This document shows positions 1 through 7,655 of a DNA stretch of 20,468 nucleotides, piece after piece; positions within the stretch are counted from its first letter, which is position 1; each line of letters opens with the position of its first letter. The DNA comes from Candidatus Firestoneibacteriota bacterium (GTDB lineage: Bacteria > JACRDZ01), in contig JACRDZ010000082.1 of the NCBI GenBank assembly GCA_016212735.1, forward strand, positions 1 to 20,468, written 5' to 3'. The position numbers were made by a program, and so were the translations under genes. The notes beneath the pieces were generated by a model that saw only the letters and a list, made by a program, of their open reading frames with translations, was not told where the DNA came from and did no database searches.

Positions 1-551
1 ATATTTCAAAAATTATAGAAAAGAATAATATTAAAATCGGACTTTTGGGATATAATGGATTATTCGCAAAAAACACATCTCTTATTGTTAATGAAATTAA
101 AAAGATAAAATCAAGAAGTGATTTTGTAATAGTGTTCCCGCATTGGGGAGTTGAATATGAAAAAACTCCTAATGATGATCAAAAAAATACGGCTAAAGCA
201 TTTATTGATGCTGGAGCGGATTTGATTATTGGTACGCACCCGCATGTTATACAATCGATTGAGACTTACAAAAATAAATTTATTTTTTACAGTCTGGGAA
301 ATTTTATTTTCGATCAATATTTTTCGGAAAGCACTATGGAAGGATTAAGCGTTGGAATATTACTGCAAAAAAAACAAAATAAAATACAAAGTGCAAATTA
401 CTTATTTCCGATTAATATAACAAAAAAGAGCCAGCCGGAATTAGCCCAGGGTAAAACAAAAGAAAAGATACTTAAAGAATTAAGTGAAATTTCCGAAGTG
501 GATGAAAATATTAAAGCCTCAATCAGGGACGGGAATATTCTGCGATTATAA
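1..551 (+). CDS. CapA-family (PGA_cap) protein, 3' part only
   Basis: The frame is open from base 3, so this is the C-terminal ~180 residues of a gene that begins before the window; a TTG at 45 is internal. The visible part has the conserved second half of the CapA/PgsA-type metallophosphatase-like fold: HWGVEYEKTP, then a conserved Q, GADLIIGTHPHVIQ and FYSLGNFIFDQ. In the family the His and Asn residues of these blocks line a metal site. Members are linked to poly-gamma-glutamate capsule synthesis or export, but most are uncharacterised, and no capB/capC partner is in view. A sigma-70-like promoter follows the stop, so the next gene is probably a separate transcription unit. Family assignment is firm; substrate is unknown. 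Confidence 0.85.
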   Translation, partial: ISKIIEKNNIKIGLLGYNGLFAKNTSLIVNEIKKIKSRSDFVIVFPHWGVEYEKTPNDDQKNTAKAFIDAGADLIIGTHPHVIQSIETYKNKFIFYSLGNFIFDQYFSESTMEGLSVGILLQKKQNKIQSANYLFPINITKKSQPELAQGKTKEKILKELSEISEVDENIKASIRDGNILRL

Positions 552-585
552 ATTAATTAAATAATTTATCATACTTATAATTTTC

Positions 586-613
586 TTGACAACACATCTC
601 TTTGGGATAGAAT
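586..613 (+). promoter_or_regulatory. sigma-70-type promoter for the TPR lipoprotein/kinase/regulator genes
   Basis: A perfect -35 box TTGACA (586-591) is followed by a 16-base spacer and TAGAAT (608-613, 5 of 6 matches to TATAAT). It lies in the gap between the CapA-type gene and the TPR lipoprotein and would start RNA near 620. An AAGGA ribosome site at 661-665 sits just before the ATG at 670. Predicted from sequence only. Confidence 0.55.
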
Positions 614-669
614 GTTATTGTTCAACATAATTTTACCGCAGAAGACTATAGAATACGCAAAAGGATCAT

Positions 670-2151
670 ATGAAAATATTAAAATTTCTTTTAGCCTCTA
701 TTATTCTTTTAACAATATTTGAATATGGTTGTGCTGTTAAAAATCAAAATACAAAAGATGGCACAAACACACAGTCTGCTGCAAACTCCTTAATATTAAA
801 GAATTTAGAGGATGCGAAAAAATATTTCAACAAATATTACAATGATAAATTATTAGCTTTATCATTCCCCAATGATAAAGCTGAATCCAAAAATATTATC
901 CAAAATATAGTAAATACAGAAAAATACAATAAACATTATATTAAAAAGTCAGATACTAACGGAGATGGAATTGAAGATTTATATGAGATAGATTTAAATG
1001 AAGATAAAATCTATGATCTGGCATATAAATTTTATTTTTCATCGGGCAATTTGACTAATTTATATGAGCAAGCTAATGCACAGATAGAAATAGGTATTTC
1101 CGATTTAAATCGCCAGCAAATACCTCAAGCGGAAGAAGCCTTTTTAAAAGCAATTGAAATATATTTCAACAATGCAGAAGCGCATTTTTATTTAGGTGAA
1201 ATACTGTTTTTAAATAAAAAAAATTATACAGGTGCTTTGGAAAAATACCGCACTTCATTTAAATTAGATACATCTCATATGGAATCTATCAATAGAATTA
1301 AGCAATTAAATACTATTCTCCATTTAAAAAATCATCTGAATTCCGATCCTGATTCTATAGAAAACAGAATGAAATTAGCTAAAGCATATCAATCCGTTCC
1401 TTTACCGGAAGAAGCTATTCTGGAATATCAAAGAGTACGCAAAGTTAAACCGGATAATTATCTTGTAACTGTAAATTTGGCTGATACCTATGCTATAAAA
1501 GGGATAACAGAGAAAGCTGAAGCATTATATGCCGAAGCAATTAAATCTCTTCCTGAACACCCATATGCATATCGTCACCTTGCTGAGCTTTATAAAAATA
1601 AGGGAATAAAAAATAATGGAAGAGATGAACTAATTAAGGCTGAAAAAATTGAAAAAGAATTAGGAATAACTCTGTCCAATCCCTCCCAGAATAAGGCTGA
1701 ATTTATTAATGATATAGGGGAAGCCTTTTTAAATAAAGGGAACATAGATACGGCTTTATCATATTTCAAAAAATCTTTTGAGATGGAGAAAGGAATTAAT
1801 CCGAAAGTTAATTGCAATATCGGATGTATTTATTTTGCGAAAAAAAATAGCAAAGAAGCTGAAAAATGGTACAAAATGGCACTTGAAATAAATAAAGAAT
1901 ACGAGCCGGCATTAATCGCACTCGGAAATTTATATTATCTGGACAAAAATTATAATGAAGCATTTAATGCTTTAAAAAAAGCTGTCCAGGCTGATCCCTA
2001 TAATGCTGAGTATTATCTTTTCTTAGGCAAAATGTATAACGAAGTTAATATGACGGAACAAGCAATTGATTCATTTAATAAATTTATCGAACTCGATCCG
2101 TTTAATAAGAATGCTCCAAAGGCTAAAGAATTTATTTTAAAATATAAATAA
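670..2151 (+). CDS. TPR-repeat lipoprotein with an EF-hand-like calcium loop
   Basis: 493 residues. The N-terminus is a lipoprotein-like signal peptide: basic start, hydrophobic core, then EYGC with Cys21 as the probable lipidation site; Glu/Tyr at -3/-2 make the lipobox weak. Residues 95-106 (DTNGDGIEDLYE) fit an EF-hand/dockerin/thrombospondin-3 calcium loop, with acidic or Asn residues at positions 1, 3, 5 and 9 and Glu at 12. The rest (about 135-493) is tetratricopeptide repeats, clearest at 148-170, 168-205, 248-300, 345-375, 380-412, 414-445 and 448-482. TPR arrays are protein-binding scaffolds. The gene lies 43 bases before the sensor kinase on the same strand, so it may be an envelope accessory of that signalling pair. 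Exact role unknown. Confidence 0.8.
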   Translation: MKILKFLLASIILLTIFEYGCAVKNQNTKDGTNTQSAANSLILKNLEDAKKYFNKYYNDKLLALSFPNDKAESKNIIQNIVNTEKYNKHYIKKSDTNGDGIEDLYEIDLNEDKIYDLAYKFYFSSGNLTNLYEQANAQIEIGISDLNRQQIPQAEEAFLKAIEIYFNNAEAHFYLGEILFLNKKNYTGALEKYRTSFKLDTSHMESINRIKQLNTILHLKNHLNSDPDSIENRMKLAKAYQSVPLPEEAILEYQRVRKVKPDNYLVTVNLADTYAIKGITEKAEALYAEAIKSLPEHPYAYRHLAELYKNKGIKNNGRDELIKAEKIEKELGITLSNPSQNKAEFINDIGEAFLNKGNIDTALSYFKKSFEMEKGINPKVNCNIGCIYFAKKNSKEAEKWYKMALEINKEYEPALIALGNLYYLDKNYNEAFNALKKAVQADPYNAEYYLFLGKMYNEVNMTEQAIDSFNKFIELDPFNKNAPKAKEFILKYK

Positions 2152-2194
2152 CTGTACGAACTCCTCCTTCCATAAATTTTTATAGGTAAATTTT

Positions 2195-3520
2195 ATGATA
2201 AAACAAAACCAGAAAAAAAGATTAAAAATAGTTATTACATCAACTCTTATCGGACTTGCAATATTTAATTTATTAATATGGATAATATATTTTTACATTC
2301 ATAAAACTTTGGATAATGAGATCGGTAAAAGTTTATTAAAAATCGGTGAAATTTCTCTTGTGAAAATCGATCCTAAAGTATTAGATAATGGGAAAAAAAC
2401 AGATATTGAAATAAAAATTATAAAAAAATATCTTAATGAAATTAAAAATAAAGGGATAATCGAGAATGTCTATATTATTGATAAAAATAATAATATTGTC
2501 ATGGACCCAAATGATGAAATAATTGAAAATATTTTCCATTCTTATATAAAACGAGATAAAAAAGAATTAGAAGCTGCGTGGTTTGGGAAACCGAGTTTCA
2601 CTGAAATTTATAGCATAAAAGGGTATTATTTTAAAAATGCCTATTTGCCGATAATCAATGATTCCGGCACCGTCACTTATGTACTCTGCGTTGAAGCTTC
2701 AGCAGATACACTTAAAACCATTGAGCAACTGAAATCTGTGTTAATTATTATTAGTCTTTCCAGCATTATCCTTGCTCTTATTTTTGCTTATTATCTCGGT
2801 AAAACCATAAAAGATTTTGTTAAAATTGAGCAAGAGCTGCAAGCACGTGAAAAATTTGCTTTAATGGGACAAATTTCAGCTAATGTTGCCCATGAAATTC
2901 GCAATCCGTTAAGTATAATTAAAGGTGCCGGAGATATTTTAAAAAAACGCTATAAAGAGGAAGAATTCGTACAATTTATTAATGAGGAAATTGATAGAAT
3001 AAATCATTTAATCAATGAATTTTTAACTCTCTCAAAAGATATTACTCTTAATAAACAAAAAATTGATATTAATACTCTTATTTCAAGCATTATTCAAAAT
3101 ATAACAATAAATGAAGCAAAATTAATAAATGCCGAAAAAATAAAATTAGATAAACATCTGGATAAAAAAATTCCCGAAATTGACGCGGATCCTGAAAAAC
3201 TAAAACAGGTTTTGCTGAATATTATTTTAAATGCGGTTGATTCGATTGAAAACACAGGCAAAATAACGATCACAACATTAATTGAAAAAAAGAATATTAA
3301 AATTATAATTGCAGATACCGGGGCCGGAATCCAGGAAGAAAATATTGAAAAAATTTTTCTGCCGTTTTTTACAACTAAAAAATCAGGAGTCGGAGTTGGG
3401 TTATCCATTGCGCAAAAAATCGTCCAGGCTCATGGAGGATATATTGATGTGCAAAGTAAGTTCGGAGAAGGAAGTGAATTTACAATAGTTATTCCGTATA
3501 TGGATAAAAATAGGAGATGA
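2195..3520 (+). CDS. membrane sensor histidine kinase (NtrB-like HisKA/HATPase_c)
   Basis: 441 residues. Two membrane segments (about 12-34 and 181-201) flank a ~145-residue extracytoplasmic sensor region that resembles a Cache/double-PAS-like sensor in size and place, though I cannot assign it firmly. No clear HAMP or PAS domain follows. The H-box is AHEIRNPLS with phospho-acceptor His233. The ATP-binding domain has the N-box LNIILNAVDS (Asn346), G1 DTGAG (374-378), F-box FLPFFTTK (388-395) and G2 GVGVGLS (398-404). The stop overlaps the regulator gene that follows, so the two are translationally coupled and almost certainly partners: the kinase should phosphorylate Asp57 (counted from the first ATG) of the NtrC-type regulator. 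Ligand unknown. Confidence 0.93.
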   Translation: MIKQNQKKRLKIVITSTLIGLAIFNLLIWIIYFYIHKTLDNEIGKSLLKIGEISLVKIDPKVLDNGKKTDIEIKIIKKYLNEIKNKGIIENVYIIDKNNNIVMDPNDEIIENIFHSYIKRDKKELEAAWFGKPSFTEIYSIKGYYFKNAYLPIINDSGTVTYVLCVEASADTLKTIEQLKSVLIIISLSSIILALIFAYYLGKTIKDFVKIEQELQAREKFALMGQISANVAHEIRNPLSIIKGAGDILKKRYKEEEFVQFINEEIDRINHLINEFLTLSKDITLNKQKIDINTLISSIIQNITINEAKLINAEKIKLDKHLDKKIPEIDADPEKLKQVLLNIILNAVDSIENTGKITITTLIEKKNIKIIIADTGAGIQEENIEKIFLPFFTTKKSGVGVGLSIAQKIVQAHGGYIDVQSKFGEGSEFTIVIPYMDKNRR

Positions 3521-3525
3521 ACAAA

Positions 3526-4896
3526 ATGCCTGAAATATCGATAATGGTAATTGATGACGAAGAAAAAATGTTAAAAATATTAAACATTGTGCTTGAGGAT
3601 GAAGGGTATAAGGTTAATACATATTCTGATCCTAAAGCTGCTCTAGTGGCTCTAAAAGAAAAATTTTTTCCAATTGTGCTTACAGATTTAAAAATGCCTG
3701 ATGTTGATGGATTGCAAGTACTTGATTTTGTAAAAAGAATTTCTCCGAAAACAGAAGTGGTAATAATGACTGCTTATGCTGATGCCAAAACAGCCATATC
3801 AGCTATAAAAAAAGGTGCTTATGATTATATTATCAAGCCTTTTGAGATGGATGAATTAAAAATAATGCTGAATAGAATCATTGAAAGAAATCGCTTATTA
3901 GATGAAAACCTTTCTTTTCGTGAACGGTCTGAATCTAGAATTATGATTGGGGCAAGTCCAATTATGCAGGAAATTCTAAAAATGATAGAAAAGGTTGCTC
4001 CTTATCAGACTACAGTGTTAATTACAGGTGAAAGCGGAACAGGCAAGGAATTAGTTGCGCGTGCAATACACAGGCATTCAAAAAACAGCTCAAACCCGTT
4101 TCTTGCGATTAGTTCAGCAGCAATACCTGATAGTTTACTTGAAAGCGAGCTGTTTGGATATGAGAAAGGCGCTTTTACCGGTGCGAATAATTCCAAACAC
4201 GGACTGCTTGAAGCAGCTGGCAATGGAACTATATTTCTTGATGAAATCGGAGAAATAAGCCCTTCAATGCAAGCAAAACTTTTACGCGTACTTCAAGAAA
4301 AAGAATTTTTTCGTCTGGGGAGCACAAAGGTTTTGCAATGTAATGCAAGAATTATTGCTGCAACAAACCGGGATTTAAATAAGGAAGTAAAAGAAAAAAA
4401 ATTCAGAGAAGACTTATATTATCGTTTAAGTATTTTCCCTATTCATATTCCGCCATTAAGAGAACATAGAGAAGATATAGCTGACCTTATAAAATATTTT
4501 TTAAATAAGCTTAATCAACCTCAAGATAAAATCACACCCGAAGCATTAAAATTTTTATTAAAATATAATTGGCCCGGTAATATCAGAGAATTAGAAAACT
4601 ATATCGAGCGATTTGTTATTTTAGCACAGGATAATCTAATAACAGAAGCTATTTTACCCGTACATATAAAAGAAGAAATTTCATATTTGTATGAACTTCC
4701 GGTTTCAGGATTATGTCTTGAGGAATTAGAAAAGAAATTTATTATCCAGGCTCTTGCAAGAACAGACGGCAATAAAACCGAAGCAGCAAAATTACTTGGG
4801 ATTACACGACGCGCTCTTTATTCAAGAATGGAAAAACATGGTCTTGATATAGGTACAAATCAAAAAAACGAGGTGGATGAGGAATCTGTACCTTAA
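3526..4896 (+). CDS. NtrC-family sigma-54-dependent response regulator
   Basis: Three full domains (numbered from an ATG at 3517). Receiver 6-125: acidic pair Asp13-Asp14, phospho-acceptor Asp57 in VLTDLKMP, Thr85 and Lys107 in IIKPF. AAA+ sigma-54 interaction domain about 142-375: Walker A GESGTGKE (171-178), sigma-54 contact loop GAFTGA (218-223), Walker B GTIFLDEIGE, and the WPGNIRELE block. Fis-type helix-turn-helix 419-443. An ATG at 3517 overlaps the kinase stop (ATGA), but AGGAG (3512-3516) abuts it with no spacer. The second ATG, at 3526, has a 9-base spacer, so I place the start there. All catalytic residues are intact, so it should be a phosphorylation-controlled activator of sigma-54 promoters, two of which occur downstream. 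Confidence 0.95.
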   Translation: MPEISIMVIDDEEKMLKILNIVLEDEGYKVNTYSDPKAALVALKEKFFPIVLTDLKMPDVDGLQVLDFVKRISPKTEVVIMTAYADAKTAISAIKKGAYDYIIKPFEMDELKIMLNRIIERNRLLDENLSFRERSESRIMIGASPIMQEILKMIEKVAPYQTTVLITGESGTGKELVARAIHRHSKNSSNPFLAISSAAIPDSLLESELFGYEKGAFTGANNSKHGLLEAAGNGTIFLDEIGEISPSMQAKLLRVLQEKEFFRLGSTKVLQCNARIIAATNRDLNKEVKEKKFREDLYYRLSIFPIHIPPLREHREDIADLIKYFLNKLNQPQDKITPEALKFLLKYNWPGNIRELENYIERFVILAQDNLITEAILPVHIKEEISYLYELPVSGLCLEELEKKFIIQALARTDGNKTEAAKLLGITRRALYSRMEKHGLDIGTNQKNEVDEESVP

Positions 4897-4902
4897 GGGA
4901 CA
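4887..4902. promoter_or_regulatory. imperfect palindrome, candidate activator site 1
   Basis: TGTACCTTAAGGGACA: a TGT-N10-ACA dyad with one mismatched pair, overlapping the TAA stop of the regulator gene. Its centre is 20 bases (two helical turns) upstream of the perfect palindrome at 4907-4922 and about 140 bases upstream of the predicted sigma-54 start near 5035. Dimeric Fis-type HTH domains of NtrC-family activators often bind such dyads. Predicted. Confidence 0.5.
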
Positions 4903-4906
4903 TGAA

Positions 4907-4922
4907 TGTACCAATTGGTACA
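4907..4922. promoter_or_regulatory. perfect 16-bp palindrome, candidate activator site 2
   Basis: TGTACCAATTGGTACA is a perfect palindrome, with centre about 120 bases upstream of the predicted sigma-54 start. It pairs with the imperfect copy at 4887-4902 on the same helix face, the usual layout of a tandem enhancer for a hexamerising NtrC-type activator. The likeliest binder is the regulator encoded just upstream, by proximity only. Confidence 0.55.
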
Positions 4923-5008
4923 CTATGGCATTGATACTAAATTGACGATTGAGCATTGAAGGTTAAAATAATACTATGGCGAAAGGATGGTTTAACGCTT
5001 GTTTTTTT

Positions 5009-5024
5009 GGGCAGTCATTTTGCT
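5009..5024 (+). promoter_or_regulatory. sigma-54 (-24/-12) promoter for the 5172 operon
   Basis: GGGCAGTCATTTTGCT. The invariant GG (5010-5011) and GC (5022-5023) are separated by exactly 10 bases, the -12 half TTGCT is consensus, and only the first and sixth bases of the TGGCAC half differ. The predicted RNA start is near 5035, leaving a leader of about 135 bases that contains the 5065-5141 inverted repeat. Twin palindromes lie about 100 bases upstream. Confidence 0.6.
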
Positions 5025-5064
5025 TATTTTATTTATGGATTTAATATGCAGGAAATTAAAAGAC

Positions 5065-5141
5065 TAGATTCCCGATAAAAAATGTCGGGAATGACACAAC
5101 TTTCTTGTACGTCATCCTCGACATTTTTTATCGGGAATCTA
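5065..5141. repeat. 31-bp near-perfect inverted repeat (MITE/REP-like)
   Basis: Arms 5065-5095 and 5111-5141 are complementary over 31 bases with two mismatches, around a 15-base loop. The arm contains TTCCCGATAAAAAATGTCGG. There is no internal reading frame, and the terminal ATTCCCG...CGGGAAT resembles dispersed extragenic palindromes of many genomes. It lies in the predicted leader of the 5172 mRNA, ending 14 bases before the AAGGA ribosome site, and would fold as a strong RNA hairpin. Followed by AAT rather than a T-run, so it is not a classical terminator. Confidence 0.85.
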
Positions 5142-5171
5142 ATTTAAATTGTTCTAAAAGGAATTAGTGTC

Positions 5172-6332
5172 ATGAAATTATTTAAAAATATAATTTTAAT
5201 TATTTTAATTTTTATATTAGCAGGTCATGTGTTTGCAAATGATAATAAATCCGAAAGACCTGTTTTGTCTCAAGAAGTAAAAAAAAATTTGGAATTTTTA
5301 AAAAATCAGATGGATACCCTGGATATTGAAGTACGTCAAACCAATAATCCCACAATAATATCGTTGTATTCAAAAGTGCGTGAACATTCAAAAAAAGCAT
5401 ATGATTATTTTATTTTAAAAAAATTTATTCTGGCAGCTTCTGAAGCTAATAAAGCAGGAACTCTCATCAACGAAGTAAAAATATGGCTTAATAGAACTCA
5501 ATCGGAACGTGTTAACACTATTACTGTACCTTCAAATTTATTGAATGAAATTAAATCCGAATCATATAAATCACAAGCAGAAACAATGTATACTCAATTA
5601 ATCAATGAACTGGAATCCGTACTTTCCAGAATACAGAAAAATATTAGATTCACTCCAAAAATCAATCAGCTTTTAGAAAGAATAAAAAAACAGCTTGAAT
5701 TATCAAGAGTGCTGGTAATTGAAAGAAAAAAATATAAAGCTGCAATAGATGAAATGAAAATAGCTGATGAACAGATAAAAAACCTAAAAAATATTTTATC
5801 CGAAAGTAAAACCTTAAATTCTGAAACTCAACAATCAAATTTAAATGACGATAAAAAAATAAAAAATGAATTGTCAAAGCTGGATAGATTAATTATAGAA
5901 GTCAATGAAAAGATAAAAAACACTCAAAATAATGAAGCGCTTTCATTGCTTGTGGATAGTAAAACTTTTAAAGAAACAGCAAAAAAACTATATGAAAAAC
6001 AACAATATCCCGATGCAATTGAAAACATTTATACTGCAACCAGATTGTCACTTCGAGCGCTGGATTTAATTGGCAAGGATCAAAAAACTCCTCAGAATAT
6101 TGAAGAAGATAAAGCTCTGCATAAATATGAAAAATTCAAAAATCTGTTTGATGAAGCAAAAAAAATAGCACATAATAATTCGGATATAAAAATTTCAAAT
6201 TGGATGGAGCAGATTGAAATTAAAAAAAATAAAGCCGAATCTTTGCTTCAGAATAAAAAATATAAATCCGCTATAGACGTTTTACAGGAAAATATTAATC
6301 TTTGTATAAATGTAATTACTTATGAAAAATAA
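5172..6332 (+). CDS. exported alpha-helical repeat (coiled-coil/TPR-like) protein
   Basis: 386 residues; no family recognised. Residues 1-22 are a clear signal peptide ending HVFA, with cleavage likely before Asn23. The rest is helical and charged. Four degenerate copies of one ~50-residue helical hairpin are visible, each holding a K/Q-K/Q-Y/F-x-x-A-I/A-x-x-x-x-x-A kernel: near 76-101, 180-207, 270-296 and 355-380. They look like a degenerate TPR array in the periplasm. The start has AAGGA at 5157-5161 and ATG at 5172. The 3' end overlaps the barrel gene by 11 bases, implying coupled translation and perhaps a complex with the barrel. Expression is predicted from the sigma-54 promoter at 5009-5024. 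Confidence 0.75.
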   Translation: MKLFKNIILIILIFILAGHVFANDNKSERPVLSQEVKKNLEFLKNQMDTLDIEVRQTNNPTIISLYSKVREHSKKAYDYFILKKFILAASEANKAGTLINEVKIWLNRTQSERVNTITVPSNLLNEIKSESYKSQAETMYTQLINELESVLSRIQKNIRFTPKINQLLERIKKQLELSRVLVIERKKYKAAIDEMKIADEQIKNLKNILSESKTLNSETQQSNLNDDKKIKNELSKLDRLIIEVNEKIKNTQNNEALSLLVDSKTFKETAKKLYEKQQYPDAIENIYTATRLSLRALDLIGKDQKTPQNIEEDKALHKYEKFKNLFDEAKKIAHNNSDIKISNWMEQIEIKKNKAESLLQNKKYKSAIDVLQENINLCINVITYEK

Positions 6333-7572
6333 TATATATGTGTTTATAATTTTAATTATAATACTATTCCCTCTTGGCATAAATTCTGCAGATATAATAA
6401 GAGCAGAAATTATTTCCATAGATTTGGAGAAAGCCATGATTTTTATTGATATGGGGTCAAAACAAAAAATAAAAAACGGATTAATTTTTTATTTTATTGA
6501 TACAAACAAAAAAGCATTTAGTATGGCTGTTACCAATTGCTTTCTAAATATTTCTCGTACAAAACTCATTAATGGAGATTTGTTAAAAATTGAGTCCGGC
6601 GAAGAAGTATTTTCATTAGGAGAAGTTGCGAGCAATATTGCTATCCAGTCCCCAATAGCAGCACATGAAAAAAAAGCCGCTTCAAATATAAAAGGTGAAG
6701 CTAAATTTACTTATGAATTTTCCGAAGCAGATGAAGAAAAAAGCATTGTGTACATTGAAGGTGTGTCAATGGAATATCAAAAAAATGATAACAAATATAT
6801 TTATACAGTTCTTGGTTCAGCTGAAAATACAGAAAAAAATATTCGCGGCAGAATAGATGGAGATTATACTTATTATCTGCTTCCTAAAATAAATTTAAAT
6901 ATTAGCGGATACATTGAAAAATATGATTATTTTGCGCCAAAGGAAGATACTAACCAATATGGGGTTACAGGTAAAACAAAATTTGATATTTCAAACAACT
7001 CTTATTGCAAAATAAGTTATATACAGCAGATGGATTCATATGAAAATGAAAGTAATTCGGACTTGCTGACCAAAGAAACTAATATTGCTTTTTCATTTTA
7101 TCCGACCAGTATCCAGATTGACTTGAATTACAAAAAAAGAATTAAAAAATTTGATGATCTCGAATCTGACACTAACAAAGACGATGAATATGAAATTGCT
7201 ATTGATAAAACAATTTTTCAAAAATTAACACTGCATTTAAATGATATCTATATTGACAGAAAATATAATAATAAACCTGAGAATTATAATGACAATACCG
7301 CTGCATTAGATATTCAACTTCGGGTAAAAGAAGCCACTTATGGCGTAGAATTAAAGCGAGACAATATTGAACATGCTTCTCCGTCTGTTTATGAGGCGAA
7401 CAACAGTGTTTCCAAAATTAAGCCTTATGCAAAATATAATTTTACTAATTCATTAACCGGCGGCATTGAAGCAGGATTAGAAATTGAAAAAAATAAAGAT
7501 GAAGATATTACTGATACTTATTATAAAGAAAATTTGATCATGTACGTAACCCTGGTTCAAAACCTATTTTAG
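6322..7572 (+). CDS. predicted outer-membrane beta-barrel protein with an N-terminal SH3/FlgT-C-like domain
   Basis: 416 residues. Residues 1-22 are a signal peptide ending GINSA. Residues 24-95 (IRAEIISIDLEKAMIFIDMG..., GLIFYFID) follow the pattern 'inherited function of a small beta-barrel: conserved I.ID.G...G..F' seen in FlgT-C-like/SH3-like domains; this is a resemblance, not a firm hit. Residues 110-416 are alternating polar/hydrophobic strands rich in Tyr, Asn and Lys, with no Cys-rich or catalytic motif. The last strand ends LIMYVTLVQNLF; a terminal Phe after alternating hydrophobics is the usual recognition signal for outer-membrane barrel assembly. Translation is coupled to the helical-repeat protein. 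The role could be a porin, conduit or adhesin. Barrel call is moderate. Confidence 0.65.
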   Translation: MKNNIYVFIILIIILFPLGINSADIIRAEIISIDLEKAMIFIDMGSKQKIKNGLIFYFIDTNKKAFSMAVTNCFLNISRTKLINGDLLKIESGEEVFSLGEVASNIAIQSPIAAHEKKAASNIKGEAKFTYEFSEADEEKSIVYIEGVSMEYQKNDNKYIYTVLGSAENTEKNIRGRIDGDYTYYLLPKINLNISGYIEKYDYFAPKEDTNQYGVTGKTKFDISNNSYCKISYIQQMDSYENESNSDLLTKETNIAFSFYPTSIQIDLNYKKRIKKFDDLESDTNKDDEYEIAIDKTIFQKLTLHLNDIYIDRKYNNKPENYNDNTAALDIQLRVKEATYGVELKRDNIEHASPSVYEANNSVSKIKPYAKYNFTNSLTGGIEAGLEIEKNKDEDITDTYYKENLIMYVTLVQNLF

Positions 7573-7655
7573 ATAAGCATACACATTATGCGAAGTTTAA
7601 AAAAATAGAGCATGGGAATTGGATTCTAACGCATGTATCTCTCTGGAATAAATCA

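Noticed and set aside
3517..3525. ATG at 3517 as start of the sigma-54 activator
   Set aside because: AGGAG directly abuts it with no spacer; the ATG at 3526 has a 9-base spacer. The protein differs by three residues only.
4926..4943. TGGCATTGATACTAAATT as a sigma-54 promoter
   Set aside because: The -24-like half is present, but ten bases after GG the sequence is AA and not GC, so the spacing rule fails.
4977..5004. TGG at 4977 or 4988 as further -24 elements
   Set aside because: The base pairs ten positions later are GT in both cases; 5009-5024 is much better.
5065..5141. Insertion sequence ends
   Set aside because: The arms are 31 bp but enclose only 15 bases and no transposase; no target-site duplication could be confirmed.
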